From Aphanomyces cochlioides (taxonomy: Eukaryota; Oomycota; Saprolegniomycetes; Saprolegniales; Verrucalvaceae): a stretch of DNA of 64,000 nucleotides. The position numbers and the translations under genes were made by a program. Positions 1 through 12,201 of this stretch are shown here, piece after piece; the stretch's first letter is position 1, and the number at the start of each line of letters is the position of its first letter. The notes below the pieces were generated by a model, which made no database searches, was not told the DNA's origin, and was given only the letters and a program-made list of their open reading frames with translations. Where the stretch lies: the NCBI GenBank assembly GCA_019828595.1, contig JAHQRK010000036.1, forward strand, positions 248,001 through 312,000. The letters run 5' to 3'.

Positions 1-261
1 TTTCTTTTCCTTCTTCAGTTGACTCTTGGATTTCTCTCCATCGGCCTTCTTTTCACCTTCGGGCTTCTTTTCTTCCTTTGGCGCCTTGGCTGCCTTGGGA
101 GCAGCAGGAGGCTTGTACTCTTGACCAGTTGCAGTCTTATAGTCTTCCTTGAGCTGCTTGAGCTCTGCCAACTGGGCTTGGAAGTCTTGCTTGCTGCTCT
201 TCAATTGACGGATTTCATCGCCTTTCGCCACGATCGCTGCTTCCAACGCTGGAGCGTCCAT
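1..261 (-). CDS. WHEP-domain aminoacyl-tRNA synthetase, N-terminal part (partial)
   Basis: Reading leftwards from the ATG at 259-261 gives 87 open codons that run off the window. The protein begins MDAPALEAAIVAKGDEIRQL and continues with ELKQLKEDYKTATGQEY, the helix-turn-helix pattern of a WHEP-TRS domain, which binds tRNA or partner proteins in eukaryotic aminoacyl-tRNA synthetases. A Lys/Ala/Pro-rich linker and SKSQLKKEKK follow. The SK-x-x-LKK motif fits the start of a lysyl- or prolyl-type synthetase core, but the specificity cannot be decided because the catalytic domain lies outside the window. The opposite-strand ORF over the same bases (19-342) is Leu/Phe-rich and is a shadow. Confidence 0.7.
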   Translation of the reverse strand, partial: MDAPALEAAIVAKGDEIRQLKSSKQDFQAQLAELKQLKEDYKTATGQEYKPPAAPKAAKAPKEEKKPEGEKKADGEKSKSQLKKEKK

Positions 262-1560
262 GATGGCAATCAACTTGTGGTGGTCGTCATAAAACACCAA
301 AATATAAAAACAAGGTATATATATATACAAAAGTCAAGCTAAATATGGTCATTTATTTAAAATTTCCAGGTTTGTGGCTGCTGACAAGAGCAAGAAAATT
401 CCATCGGCCACCAAGTTGACCTGTCAATTGAGAGAGGACATGCAGTCGCTCGGCTTCTGCACTTGAGAGACCTCCATAAACCCCGCGAAAGCATGCAGGC
501 TAAGCTGTGTCATGGATATAGACGCAACCTGGTGTAGTTGCTCGAGAGGTTTGGATATCGTTGACATTTTCAAGCATACATCCATGGCTACAGCAGTGTT
601 TTGGACGCTATACATATTCCATCCATGCTTGAGGGACGGATTCTGGCTTCTGATTGGTCAATTCCAATGATTTCCGGATAATGGGGTTGTTCATGCTTTT
701 CGGATAAACTCAGGCAGGAACACCTTTTTCCAGGCAGAGATGAATCCATGTCTGCCTCAACAAGTCCGTTCCTGCTCGAAAAATACTTACCATTTACTCA
801 CCTCTTGCGAATGTTTTGCGAACTGACAATTGATTGGATCATTTTTGAGACATTCAAGCCAGATTTTACAATCGACAACACCCACAATCAGCGTAGAAGT
901 ACTGTAACAGCTACTGTTTATTTGCATCGATGTGGATGCTCTTCCTCACTGACATTGCTGGCTTTCAAGTTTGCTTAACTCAAGGAAAGGAGAGAAAAAG
1001 CATTCAGTTGTCTTTTTTGTCATGCCTGCTTCAGAAACATGAAGTGTGTATTTGCCTGTCGTTCTTCTGTTCTCGCTCAAGTTGATCCGTCTTTTGGCAG
1101 TGCGTCTCATGAATTGCTGATTGAACGGCAGGCACCTCGAATCGACGACTACGATTGCTTTGAGTTGTCATAACAAAGGCAAGTGAGTGAGCTGAATGTG
1201 ACGACTTACCGCTTCAGACAAAAGCGTGTCGAGTCAGTGGTTGATAATGATCTCAATTGAATACAAATGATGCGTTCTCTATGAATTGATTGTGCTGGAC
1301 ATTCCGAACAATATGGATGACGATGCACGATGCATGTACTGAATCATGTTCCTCATGTTTGACAATCTTGGAAGCACGATCTCTCGAGTAAATCTGTTGT
1401 GTGATTTGCGTGTCTTATGGCATCCGAATGATATCCAAGAATTTCAGATTCTTCATGAAGACGCACTGCCTACAGTATTGACAATGCTCGTGCCCATGCT
1501 GCTATAGATAAGACAAACACACCAATTTACTCAGTGACCAAGTTGTACAATATAGATGGG
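262..1560. other. No supported gene
   Basis: Only short ORFs without recognisable domains are present. On the plus strand, 368-466 could be read as a terminal exon after a TTTCCAG acceptor, encoding about 33 residues, but no upstream exon supports it. No tRNA, repeat array or transposase similarity was seen. Confidence 0.5.
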
Positions 1561-3807
1561 TTATTGAGAAGCCTTCTTTAACAAATCGTAGATTGTATGA
1601 TACGACATCTCGTCCACTCGGCGCTGAACAACTTGTCTATCATTGCAAGTTTGAAAAACTTTGCTGCATAGCTGATTGAAGCACGATTGGAACAACAAGT
1701 CACGTGCTTGCTGGCTCATTTTGACAATGTCAGGCTCATTTAAATTTGTGCAAGACAAAAGTTCTCGCATGACGGTTGATGCTTTGGAAAAGTTAACCTT
1801 CTCCGAGTTTTGCTGGAAATCGCGACGGCGTAGTTTTCTCAAAGGAACGGCATTGTCGACTGAGCGACCAGACCACCACATTGTCCACAATCATAAGTTT
1901 TACTCGTTGGACATCGAACCTTTGCAGACGCTAGGCCTTGGTTCAGAGGTGTTACCGTCGAAGTTTGTGTTGGGCAAGGAGTTGGGGTGTTGGACTCATT
2001 TTGATTTCCTTGATAACTTTGCTGTGAGCTGAGGTCTGACAGGAGATTTTGCCGCATTTGCTCCATGGCATCATGCAACATGTCGTTAGTAATTGGAGCC
2101 ACTGCAGGTAACTGATGCCTTTCAGACACACGCTGTGAAATTCTGTCGGGCATATCATTCAGGATAAATGATTGCAGACACTCTAGAGTGTCCTCCAAAC
2201 ATTTTAGCCGTTGCAAAAGCAATGTATAGGGAGGAATACCAGACGCAGACAAATTCGCTTCCTCGTCGTTTAAGACGCCAAGACGGACTTTCTCCTCAAG
2301 AGTCTCCAAAAACCCAGATTGCCATACGTTCGAAGAAAAGATCGGATGCTTTGGATGGAGATTCAGACTGAGCCAATTTCGTTGATAAACCAAAGACGCC
2401 AAAAGAAAGGGGGCAACACTGTGAAAGCACTGTGGGTAGAAGGAACGATATCCTGGAAGAATTTTTTCCCAGTCATGTGGACTGAGTGGCGAACCTTTAA
2501 AATGGGGAGGAAGTACACCAAAGTCAGAACTATTCATATTTAAGCCTATAAACATGTTTGAGTCGTGTGCAAATCGCTCTCTCTACCTGCAGCAGCCCGT
2601 CCAACGAATTGATCACCACCAGAACCCTAAAAAATGTACCGACCTTGAACATTTCCTAAACTCCATCCGGCTCTCAGCCAAACTGACACTGATTGTGGCC
2701 CTCCAGGAGAGCCTGACACGGACGACGCTACCCCTTTCCGAAATGAATGAGTCCCAACCACTGTTGCAGTTGGACCCATGGATGCAATGTCATCTCCATA
2801 AGCAGCAGAAATTTTAGCAAGCCATTTTGAGAAACGCTCTTGAGAATTTGAACCAAGAAGGAGTGTTGTCGAGCCACTCGTGGGCATTCCCCTCGTGAAC
2901 ACGAGTAAAGAAAGACTACAAAAGCATAGTGTAAAGACACACTTGTTAACCATCATGAAACCTTAAAATAGGGCAAATCCAAGGACAGGAAGGATTGGCA
3001 TAAACATGCTTTGGAGAACAACTAGTCCCTTCTTGATCATTTTTCGTCCTCCCAAACTGCACCAAAAGTGCGTCGCCTACAAAATCATAGAGAATATAAC
3101 GATGCGCAAATATCACCTTACCATGACATGTTGTCTAAACGAATAGATGCGACGGAAGCAGCACGAGCGATTAAATTCCAGCACATAACTAAAGAAACAT
3201 GGGCAGTCGTGCTGAGGGCGAAATCACTCTCTGCCGTCAACGCTTTTTCAGACAAAAACAAGAAACCTGTGCAGCGTAAACTATCCCAAGAAGCTGAATG
3301 ACTGAAGTGCTGGTGACATTGGAGACTTTCCTTCACCAATTGGCATTTGACCCCCTTCTTTGAGAAGCGCAATCTTACGTTTGTATCCACTGGAAAAGTC
3401 TGGTTAAAGCTTAGATCCATTTGATAACACTAGAACGAGTTACCTTTGAGTAAGATGTTTAAGTCGGACGAAAGAATCTTATCCGCCTCTTTGTACAGAT
3501 ATTTGATCGCACTCTTACAGGCGTTGATTGTTGAATACGTATTGTACTTCCTTGGAACGATCTCATTACCATCTTTATCGCGCTTCACTGACGCGTAGTC
3601 GAGATAGGCCTCACAAACGTCCAGGGTCAAAGGCAACTGGATCTCCGAGTTCACAACAAACTGGGGAAACGAGGCCAAGAGGAATCTCTTCATCCTCTGA
3701 ATATAGAAATTGTATTGCGCACGTGTGTCGTCGACGAGGCGCAGCGTGACGACACTGCGCGTCGGGTCTAACGCATTCAACTCGCGATTTCGTCCAGTTC
3801 TTGGCAT
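1561..3807 (-). mobile_element. Crypton-type tyrosine-recombinase transposon A (decayed)
   Basis: Exon 1 starts at 3807 (MPRTGRNRELNALDP) and ends at a GTAACT donor near 3442. Further coding blocks lie at about 3120-3400 (WNLIARAASVASIRLDN, carrying the first catalytic Arg), 2627-2900 (THSFRKG, the H-x-x-R motif, then WSLGNVQGRYIF with the nucleophile Tyr) and 1561-2555 (LPPHF, then a WWSGRSVDNAVPLRKL block like the C-terminal GCR1_C-type DNA-binding domain of Cryptons). Cryptons integrate through a recombinase with R...HxxR...Y chemistry and lack terminal inverted repeats. A frameshift or stop separates the 1839-2555 ORF from the C-terminal 1561-1890 ORF, so the copy is probably dead. It is the same subfamily as elements B and D. 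Exact ends are unknown because no terminal repeats exist. Confidence 0.75.
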
Positions 3808-4223
3808 TCGGAAATGCCAACTGTGTCCAGAATCGTTATACTAGGAAGTTCAACAAATTTGTAATCTAACTAGGATATCCGGATAAAAGCATTCGTTTTC
3901 ATTCGTAAAAGCGGTGTATCTACAAGATACATCGTACCAATACAAAATGGAAGTCAATTGCGTGACATCAAGACTGATACGTTACTTTTACGAATACTCT
4001 CCATTCGCTGTCCGATGTACCATTCGGAAAGTCATTCGCTTTGCATTCGTCAACGGGTACTATTTACAGATATATGAGGGGTTTAGAAATTTCATGAAAC
4101 CTTTGATAGATGATACTATTCAATATAAGAGGCAAATCAATTTCCGTCTCTGCATTTCGACGCCGACTGAAGGCTGAAGGCACGACAAGATGACCCAAAC
4201 GACCAATGCAGGTTGTATTGCGA
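3808..4223. other. Spacer between two Crypton copies
   Basis: AT-rich DNA with several scattered CATTCG words (about 3890-4045). No credible ORF is present. It may include the unmarked 5' end of element A and the 3' end of element B. Confidence 0.4.
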
Positions 4224-6444
4224 TTATCCCTGAAGATTCTCATGCTTTGCAATGAGGGCATACAATGTTGAGTGCATCATCTGCTCGAAATTTCGCACTT
4301 TCTTGTGGCTATGGTTCAAATCATTTCCGAGACGCTCAATGCACGTCACGAAGAGCGCCGCTCGTGAAGGATTATCGAGACGTGGGACACAATTCGGCTT
4401 GGTATCAGAGTAAGACATCAATGTCTTCATAACTTTTGAAAACTTCGAGTAGCTCACACGATCGACCATGCGGGGGAAGTCTTTTGGCGAGCGGAGCCGA
4501 AATGGTGGCAACTTTTGGGTGGGCATACCAGCCCACCACAAGTTCCACATGTCAAATAATTTCAATCTAGGGCACGATAGAGTTGAATTTTGACGCTGGT
4601 CAGCTTGCGACCACCAAGGTGGCTCGACTTCAGCCGAGCTTGAACTCATGTTACTCGATTGAGCTGCACATTTATCGGAGCCTGGTTGATGTTGTTTTTT
4701 GAGCTCATTGACAATTTTGGAGCAAAGTTCATCAATTGATGATGCAGACAAATCTTGAAAGGGTTGAGTAGAGTCGGTATGGTTAAGCCGTGACAGCACA
4801 ATATCGCCGACAGTCGACGGCAACTCATTGATGTTTGATTGGATCTCTATCAGTTGACGCTGGAGGGTATTGATTTTGTCCGCTATAATGACATGGGGAG
4901 GGATCCCCGTTGCTTTCATTTTGGTCTTTTCATTAGATAAGCATCCCACCTCCACTCGATGAGTCAGCTTTGGCAATATATCAGACAGCCACACAGGTGA
5001 AAAGAACAGTGGATGCTTGTCGTCCAGTGTTTCTCGAAGCCACTTTTGGTGCCATACAAGAGAGGCCAGCATAAAAGGAACTGCAGATCGAAATGATGAT
5101 GGGTAGAAGTCCATGTAACCAGGAAGAATCGCTTCCCACTCATGTAAATTGAGGACTTGGCCGACAAAATGTGGAGGAAGACTTGCAAAGTCTTTGGTAT
5201 AGACATTCAATCCTATTAGATAATTAGACCAGACGAGTAGAATGACAAGCCTGCTGCAGCACGACCAACAAACTGGTCGCCACCAGGGCCAGAGAAAATG
5301 TAGCGGCCTTGGACTGGGCCAAGAGACCATCCGGCGCGCAAGCACACAGAGACGTGGGTAGGACCACCAGGATTATTCGAGAGCTCACTGACGACGCCTT
5401 TTCTAAATGAGTGGGTGCCAACTTCATCAGCAGTTATCCCTAGACTTAACATTTCGTCTTGATGGCGCGAGCATGTCTTTGTCAGCCAAGCTGAAAACCG
5501 CTCCTTTGCATTATCACCAAAGACGAGAGTCGAGGAGCTGCTCCTGCGGGCTCCACGAGTGAAAACCAGAAGTGCTAGACTATATGAATGCGTGGAGTCG
5601 TTTAAAGTGTAGCATAATTACCTCAAAATTGGACAAATATATGGGTTTTGAGGATTTGCAAAGACTCGACGAGGCGTGCAGTTCTTCCCCTCTTGGTCAT
5701 TCTTCATCAATCCATATTGAATGACCAAAGCGTCACCTACATCAAGTGAAGCACTGCCTACATGTATTAGCCCACCCTCCCAAGAAATGTGATCAAATCG
5801 AATTGACCCGACGGTAGCCGAGCGGGCAACAAGGTTCCAACAGAGCAGCAAGAATGAATGAGCATTTGGGTTGTCGTTGTAGCTTTCCCCTCGTTGAATG
5901 GCCTTTCTGGCCAAGAAATAGTAACCATAGATTGTTTAGATATCACACAAGACAAATTTTACCATCGATTGTCATTGGGTTCTTTCCCTCTCCTATTGGC
6001 ATTTCTCCTTCTTCTTTCAATTGCGCGACTTTTCGCTTGTATCCACTCGAGAAATCTACTCAATGTCAGTATCATTCAAGTAACAAGACTACCAGAAAGG
6101 ATTGTCGTGATTTCATCGGACATTTTCACCTTTGCTTCTCTATACAGATGCACAATCGCGCTTCTGCATGCATTGGTCGCTGAAGATGATTTAAACTGTG
6201 TTTTGGCCGCTCACTTCTTGCGCACAGAGGTTGATTCATAATATAGAAACTGCTTGCAAACACTGGGGTCAAGAGGCAATCGAATCTTGCCGTTTTTGAC
6301 ACAATTGGAGTGATTTTCGTCGAGCCAGCATTGCAGTCTCCGAAGGATAGTGTTGTATTGGTAGCGAGTTCTGCTTGACAGACGCATCTCCATCACGTCA
6401 TCACCAACCTCACGTGTTTGCACCTCGTTCTCCTCGCAGCTCAT
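4224..6444 (-). mobile_element. Crypton-type tyrosine-recombinase transposon B (decayed)
   Basis: The likely start is the internal ATG at 6444 (MSCEENEVQTREVGDD). The N-terminal block is broken by a stop after VRKK near 6211. Downstream blocks are WNLVARSATVGSIRFDHISW near 5770-5840 (catalytic Arg), THSFRKG near 5390-5420 (H-x-x-R) and WSLGPVQGRYIF near 5300 (Tyr), then a long open C-terminal exon 4224-5345. That exon carries LPPHFVGQVLNLHEW, GIPPHV and the DNA-binding-like MWNLWWAGMPTQKLPPFRLR. Gene order and intron layout match elements A and D. The C-terminal half is intact over more than 350 residues while the N-terminal exon is broken, so autonomous activity is unlikely. Confidence 0.75.
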
Positions 6445-6822
6445 TCGGCCTACCCTTGTCCTACCGTCGAGCAATTTACAAGTTAGATTCTCGTGTGCCG
6501 TCCTGCGAGGCCAAAGGGAAGTGGTCGAAACGCCAACAAATTGTACGGTTATTGTACTTTCACAAAAACCATATATCTCATCATATTTCCCAACGATGCA
6601 TATTTCAAGTGAAAATATATCACGTCTATAGGTCTCGTGAAATTTCATATTTCACACATTCTATCTGTATCCGGCGAATATATTTCATAAAAAACATCTA
6701 TTTTTTGATATTTTTCAAAAAAACTTCCAAAAAAAATAAAAAAAATCATAACGTTCCTGCCTGGCAGGGATGGATTTCTTCCCCGACCAGGCCCTATAAG
6801 AAGTTCATGAATGTATTATATA
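6445..6822. other. AT-rich spacer
   Basis: Very A/T-rich with a poly-A/T tract at about 6700-6750. No gene was identified; it ends at the TA preceding the mariner-like element. Confidence 0.4.
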
Positions 6823-6849
6823 CTACTCTGTTCCGAAATAATTGCTACG
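6823..6849 (+). repeat. Left terminal inverted repeat of the mariner-like element
   Basis: About 27 bp, paired with 8635-8661 in inverted orientation and preceded by TA. Confidence 0.8.
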
Positions 6850-7114
6850 GTTGTGTTTGGATTGGCGGAATTTTTCTAATTGCACTTGCATCGAGCAAAT
6901 GATTGGTTGATGAAACAGCGCAAACTCTTGGCTTCGATTGGCTGTGTTTTGATCGCGCCAATTCGATTTGTGTCAGGAGATTTATGGCTCCAAAGTGAGC
7001 AATCTCGAATTCAGAGAGTCTTTTTGTTTCGCCAGAGGACCATTAACGATTTCTACATCTCACAAGCATATTATCCTTGGTCCCTGTCGACCTGCGCGTG
7101 TTCTCGTCCATTCA

Positions 7115-8520
7115 ATGCCCGCCAATTCGTCTGCCGTGCAAGAACAGTTGAAGAGAAACCTCACAGGCGAGGAGAGATTGAAAGCCCATGAAATGCTGCT
7201 CAGCGCCATGGTGGATGGGCGACTTCCGTATGGAGCAGTGTCTGAGACTGCCAGCTACTTCAACTGCCACCGGACAACCACATCTCGCTTTTGGTCTCGT
7301 GCAAAGAGGTCTTTGCTTCGCGGCGATCTCGTCACCGACATAGCGGCGAAAAAAGAGGTAATAACCTTTCAAATATAATATTTGACGTTAAATATTGATT
7401 TCGATGGATATCAGTTCTAAGAGGTACTCTACTTTAGGAAACTCAGGTCGATCACGTCAACGAACTGCTGAGGCGATCGAAGTTGCGATCAAGCAAGTCA
7501 AACATCAAGACCGTCAAACACTGCGCACTCTCGCTGCAAAGTCTCGCATTCCCATGACGACCATTGCGAGATATATGAAGGAAACGAAGAAACTGAAGGC
7601 AAGATCAAGCATCATCAAGCCGACATTGACTGACGCCAACAAGATGCAACGCCTCCACTTTTCTCTGGGATTTCTTCGACCTGGGCCGATCGGAACCCAT
7701 TCTTTTGCCGATATGCACAATGTCGTACATATCGACGAGAAGTGGTTTTGGTTGGCCATGGTCAAGAACAAGTACTACGTCTACGAGGACGAGGAGCTCG
7801 CCCTGCGTACCGCCAAGTCCAAGTCGTTTGTCACCAAGGTGATGTTTTTAGCGGCAGTGGCCCGTCCACGTTACGACGCCCACACAAGACGTGTCTTCGA
7901 TGGAAAGCTCGGCATTTGGCCGTTCGTTCAGCGTCTTCCAGCTGTCCGGAACAGCAAGAAACGTCCAAGGGGGACCATGGTCACGACCCCACAAAATGTC
8001 GACTCTACCGTGTATCTGAAGTCCATTTACGAGAACGTGCTACCAGCAATCATATCCAAATTTCCCCGCGCTTCCTTGCGGACTGGTGTGGTGATCCAGC
8101 AAGACAATGCTGGTCCCCGCAAATGCTTGTCAACTGATGTGTTGCAGTTGAGAGGTGTGCAGAATATCACCGTGTCAAACCAACCCCCCAACAGTCCAGA
8201 TTTCAATGTTCTCGACTTAGGATTTTTAACGCTATTCAGGTTTACAGCACCAAAAGAGTATGCGTTCGATAGACGAACTCATTGGTGCTGTGGAAGATGC
8301 TTTTATTGAGTTGCCAGTAAATACTCTGGCAAAGACATTTGTGACCTTGCAAAAGGTTCTGGAATGCTCCTTGGACGTGCATGGCGGTAATAACTTCAAG
8401 ATTCCTCACATGAGCAAGGACGCATTGATTGGAGATCTATCAACGTTTAATGTTCAGTGCTCGCCCGCGATCTACTCCAGTGCCATTCACCATCTCAATT
8501 CCCATGATCAAGTAGGGTAA
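7115..8520 (+). pseudogene. Mariner-like transposase (plant-type), frameshifted
   Basis: The start at 7115 gives MPANSSAVQEQLKRNLTGEE. A 64-nt intron (7358-7421, phase 0) joins KKE to RYSTLGNSGRSRQR. A helix-turn-helix region follows (TLRTLAAKSRIPMTTIARYM). Then comes the catalytic core of a cut-and-paste DDE transposase: first Asp in VVHIDEKWFW, second in QQDNAGP and third in NSPDFNVLDLGF, spacing typical of plant-type DD39D mariners. After DLGF near 8225 a T appears missing from a T-run, and a second shift near 8255 is needed to reach the conserved tail IDELIGAVEDAF...GGNNFKIPH, which ends at 8520. Two indels within about 60 nt make this a recently broken copy. Confidence 0.8.
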
Positions 8521-8634
8521 TAATAAAATACTTGTTTGATTTTAATTCATCGGCAGTTTATGAAATTTGAAGGTTCAATACAAAAAGCAAGATATTTCGT
8601 AACATTTACGTACACTTTATTCAAGTATAAACAT

Positions 8635-8661
8635 CGTAGCATTCTTTTTGGATCAGAGTAG
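8635..8661 (-). repeat. Right terminal inverted repeat of the mariner-like element
   Basis: Inverted partner of 6823-6849, followed by TA at 8662-8663. Confidence 0.8.
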
Positions 8662-9398
8662 TATTAAACTTGACAGTTCAATGTTATGGTTTATGAATTA
8701 TTGGAGTAAATATTATATTATTTGATTTGATTGGCTGAAATAAATTCAACTTATTTTATTGGATAAAAATATGGAATTTTCATTTCCATCTTGCCAGAAA
8801 CTTTAATCGGCCTGGATGTGATGTCAGTCGGTAAACTTACCAAGGCGCAAGAAGAAGAGCCAATTTAGAGTGCTGCGGTGACGAAGCTCCACTGTGCACC
8901 GCGATTCTTGATGTGGGACTCTGACTATGCCTACTTAGACCACACAGCTTACTCGTATAAAAAAAACAATATTGTAAACTTTACCCATTTCGAAGGCTTG
9001 CTCGCGGCTAACTCGACAGCAATCGTCTTTAGATCCTCGTTAAAGTATTACTCTTCTTTAGAGACTCGCCTTAAACAGCTCAAATGTCCTTCACTGTGTA
9101 CAATACCATTGTACGCAACGAGCACATCAACAGTATCATTGGAAACACAGAAAACCAAGGGAAACAGAGCCTCGCTCGAAATTCTCGCCGCGCTAGCCGC
9201 AATACCAGATCAACTCCACGCCGTTGGGCTTCTGAGCTCGTTAAAGTCAGCAGTGTTCTTCATACATGTTGTCGTTTGTCGTTGGACAAAACCTCAGCTT
9301 TGACGATTTGTCCGTTACAAAATGGGAGAATTGGTATCCGGATATCATTGTTCTTTTCACAATTGTATACAAATTTCAAGTCAAAATGAGTATCGCCC
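8662..9398. other. No supported gene
   Basis: AT-rich to about 8860. ORFs at 8878-9303 and 9084-9389 lack recognisable domains. The second contains an Arg/Ser-rich stretch and could be a 5' exon of the following gene, but no splice connection could be fixed. Confidence 0.35.
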
Positions 9399-11457
9399 AT
9401 GTTGAATCGAACTGTCGAATTATCCGGCCAAGATGCAAAATCCATCGTGATCCCAGACACGACGACGTTGATCTCTCGCGGCGACCAGACCCAAGACAAG
9501 ACAAGAACGATGCCATCCGTACCCCAGACCATCAAGCGAGGCAGAAATCGAACGGCCAGCGTTGGAGCGGCGCCCTGGCGAGATTCCATCTGTGCGGAAT
9601 TTGCCGACACAGGCGGATGTAAGTTTGGATATCGATGCAAGCAGATGCATATTCTCCACGCTGACAAATACGAAGGCCTGAGGTATTTTTTTCACTCCGA
9701 AATGGACTCGACGGTGTGTAGGAAGAGTGAGGTCATTCCGTGCAACCAAGAAGTAGAAAATCAAAGTAGCAATATACAACCAACGTTCCCTACTCGACAA
9801 ATTCACCCCCCACGGACTCATGCGAACGATTCCCAGTGGAATAATGAACCCAACCAAACTTCTCGGTCTTCGTAAGTCGTTCATCTCGCTTGCGTCTGAA
9901 TTAATATCCTATGTGGATGTAGACAAGTGAAGATCCCACACCGCTTGAAGCCGAGACAGCGATCGAAATCCCACGGCGAGTGTCCTTCAGACAATACCTC
10001 AGACTCGAACAACAAGACAGTACATTTTGCTAAAGCAACCTTTCCTCGAGAGACGGTTGTCAACAATCAAAGTACGCTTCGTGATATAGTGTCCTAATTA
10101 AATAATCCCCTGCTCTAGAGCCCACGCACAGTTTCCCAGAGCAGGACCAAGACAACGGCTTCTCGAATGAATCATTCTATTCGCTTCTGCCCGAAGCATG
10201 GTGTCCTACTGCACTCCCTATCGATTCCGATCTACACAGGTACAACAACGGGTCTAAATTTTTGTAGCTGAGATAGTTTAGATGGTTTACTCATGAACTC
10301 GAGGATTACATTGAGCGCAACGACGCTCGATTGACTTCGATGCGAGACAAGCAACGCAAAGCTGTGAATGCCATTCATCGCGTCGTATCTGAGCTCTGGA
10401 ACGACGCACGTTTAGAAGTCTATGGCTCGACGTACACGCAACTGTGTTTGCCAAATAGCGACGTGGATTGTGTCATCTTGCTCCCTTACCCAGAGAAGCC
10501 TCCCATCGATATACTCCACGAACTCAAGGCCAAAGTCGAAGTCTACTCATGGGCACATCATGTCGAGCTCCTGAGCAGTGCGAGAATTCCAGTCTTGAAG
10601 CTCCAATACGTGAAAGGACGATTTCGTGTCATGCTAGATATCACCTGTGGCCATTCTCTCGGCCACAGCGGCATTCAAGCAAGAGAACTCGTCGAGCTCT
10701 ACAAGTACAACATGCCAGCCTTGCGGCCGCTTGTGATTATCCTCAAAGCACATTTACACTCGAAAGGTCGCTCGCTAACGCCACAAAAGTGGGCTGATGG
10801 CTTGTTGTAGGACTGAATGCATCGTACTCTGGAGGCTTGTCGTCGTATGCTCTTGTGCTTCTGGTGATTCGGTTCCTTCAGGTATGCTGAGCGAAGGTCG
10901 AGTTGTGCTCACATGCTTATTTTGTAGTTTTATGGTGACATTCACACTGCTTTCTTGGATATCCATGAGCCAGAGCCTCAATGCGACGCCCAGTCGTGCT
11001 TCATCTACACATTTTTCCGCAATGGTAAGACTGTTGAGGATGACTGGACCAACTCAAGTTGCTTTTAGGAGTCGTCGTATGGCAAGGAACGATAGGAATG
11101 CTCTTGGTTGAGTTTCTTGAACATCACATCCACTTTGATTTCCATCGGTACGGGATTTCCATCGCGAATGGCGGGTAAGTTGCATCATTTTTCGTGGAAT
11201 AATGGTTTTACGATCATGTAGCGAGTACTTTGACCTTGGTGTCGACTGTACGACAAGTCCTATGGTCTGCATCATGGATCCCGTTCGGTACAACCACAAC
11301 ATTGGCAATTCCTTTCGCATCCATGAGGTAAATAAAGCACTCTCGTCCAGGATGGTCTTTAATTGAAATGCGTCGATACAATTAGATTGTCCATGCCTGG
11401 CGAGTTTGGCACGATCAGATCATGCAACGAGCACCTCTGAGTGAGATGCTCACGTAG
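9399..11457 (+). CDS. CCCH-finger non-canonical poly(A) polymerase / TUTase (Trf4-like)
   Basis: Nine exons keep one frame: 9399-9871, 9923-10071, 10119-10239, 10282-10766, 10811-10881, 10928-11024, 11069-11174, 11222-11327 and 11386-11457, giving about 559 residues. The N-terminal part has one CCCH zinc finger (CAEFADTGGCKFGYRCKQMH). The nucleotidyltransferase core begins near RWFTHELEDYIERNDARL. Its metal-binding Asp pair lies in YGSTYTQLCLPNSDVDCVIL and the third Asp in FRVMLDITCG. GLNASYSGGLSSYALVLLVI and GTIGMLLVEFLEHH match the PAP/25A-associated domain. Such enzymes add short A or U tails to RNA (TRAMP-type surveillance or mRNA turnover). An in-frame TGA upstream of 9399 supports this start unless an unseen 5' exon exists. 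A CCCH finger on a Trf4-like core is uncommon. Confidence 0.85.
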
Positions 11458-11769
11458 CAGTCACTCGTCTGTCTTGCTGCACAACTTATCGAGCCTTTCT
11501 CTCGAACTCACATGCTTGCAGACTCTGATCCAAGCCGATTTTTTCCAAAAATGATGATACAATACCTTAAACTTAATATCTTGAATTTTATATTCTCTTG
11601 AATACCAATTATAAGAGTATTTATCATGTAAACTTGTTTAAATTGATTCCGGATAAATATGCAAAGTTTGAAATCGATCATGGCCGAAGAAGGACAGCAT
11701 CGTCCACACACACGAGAAGAAACAAAGGTGTGCAAGGCGATGGAGGTGCGAACACGATGTTGATAATGA
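11458..11769. other. 3' intergenic region
   Basis: AT-rich in the middle (11550-11660) with no recognisable gene. Transcripts from the flanking genes converge here. Confidence 0.4.
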
Positions 11770-12201
11770 CTAGGTGATCAATGACATTGAGACTACCTTG
11801 ATCGTCTCTGAATTCAGCGATCGGATCTTCATTGCCTTGACGCAGCTCGGAACTTTTGGCACGATTGTAGGAGAGCACTCAAATGATGCACTTCACGACG
11901 ACCTTGTAGATTGAAGCCACGAGCAAAGAAAACCTGAATGGAAATCCCCACATTGACATCTCGGTTCGTCTTGGCAAGCGCGACGATCCTCTTTTGCTTA
12001 TCTATGCCCGTCAGTTCCTCGAGCGCTTTGGGTATGTACAATCGTGAGGACCTGTAGGCACTTTCTCGTCATCATAGAATTCCACGAGGCAAGTCGATCG
12101 TTGCGGCAGTCGGACTGAAAGATCGCACCTCCGAGACATTTGAAGTTGTGATCAATGCGATTCAAACACTCATAAGGCAAAATTGATCGTATGTTTACCA
12201 T
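11770..12201 (-). CDS. Small hypothetical protein (tentative three-exon model)
   Basis: Not recognised. Reading leftwards from the ATG at 12201 gives MVNIRSILPYECLNRIDHNF. A second block ELTGIDKQKRIVALAKTNRD continues into VNVGISIQVFFARGFNLQ, and a last short block runs to a TAG at 11770. Two introns of about 34 and 50 nt (GT-AG) would keep frame and give roughly 115 residues. The first bases overlap the end of ALAD copy 1 (the ATG lies in GAATGGTAA, whose TAA is the ALAD stop). It could be a separate gene, extra ALAD 3' exons, or noncoding sequence. Confidence 0.3.

Larger units (their letters stand above)
6823..8661 (+). mobile_element. Mariner-like element (plant-type MLE) with both TIRs
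   Basis: The element starts CTACTCTGTTCCGAAATAAT and its right end, read inward on the other strand, starts CTACTCTGATCCAAAAAGAA. About 22 of the first 27 positions match, including a shared block GCTACG at 22-27. Both ends are flanked by TA (6821-6822 and 8662-8663), the target duplication expected of Tc1/mariner elements. The left TIR resembles plant mariner/Stowaway ends. A transposase gene fills the interior. Length is 1,839 bp. Confidence 0.85.

Noticed and set aside
19..342. Leu/Phe-rich ORF on the plus strand at the left edge
   Set aside because: It is the antisense shadow of a clear WHEP domain on the minus strand.
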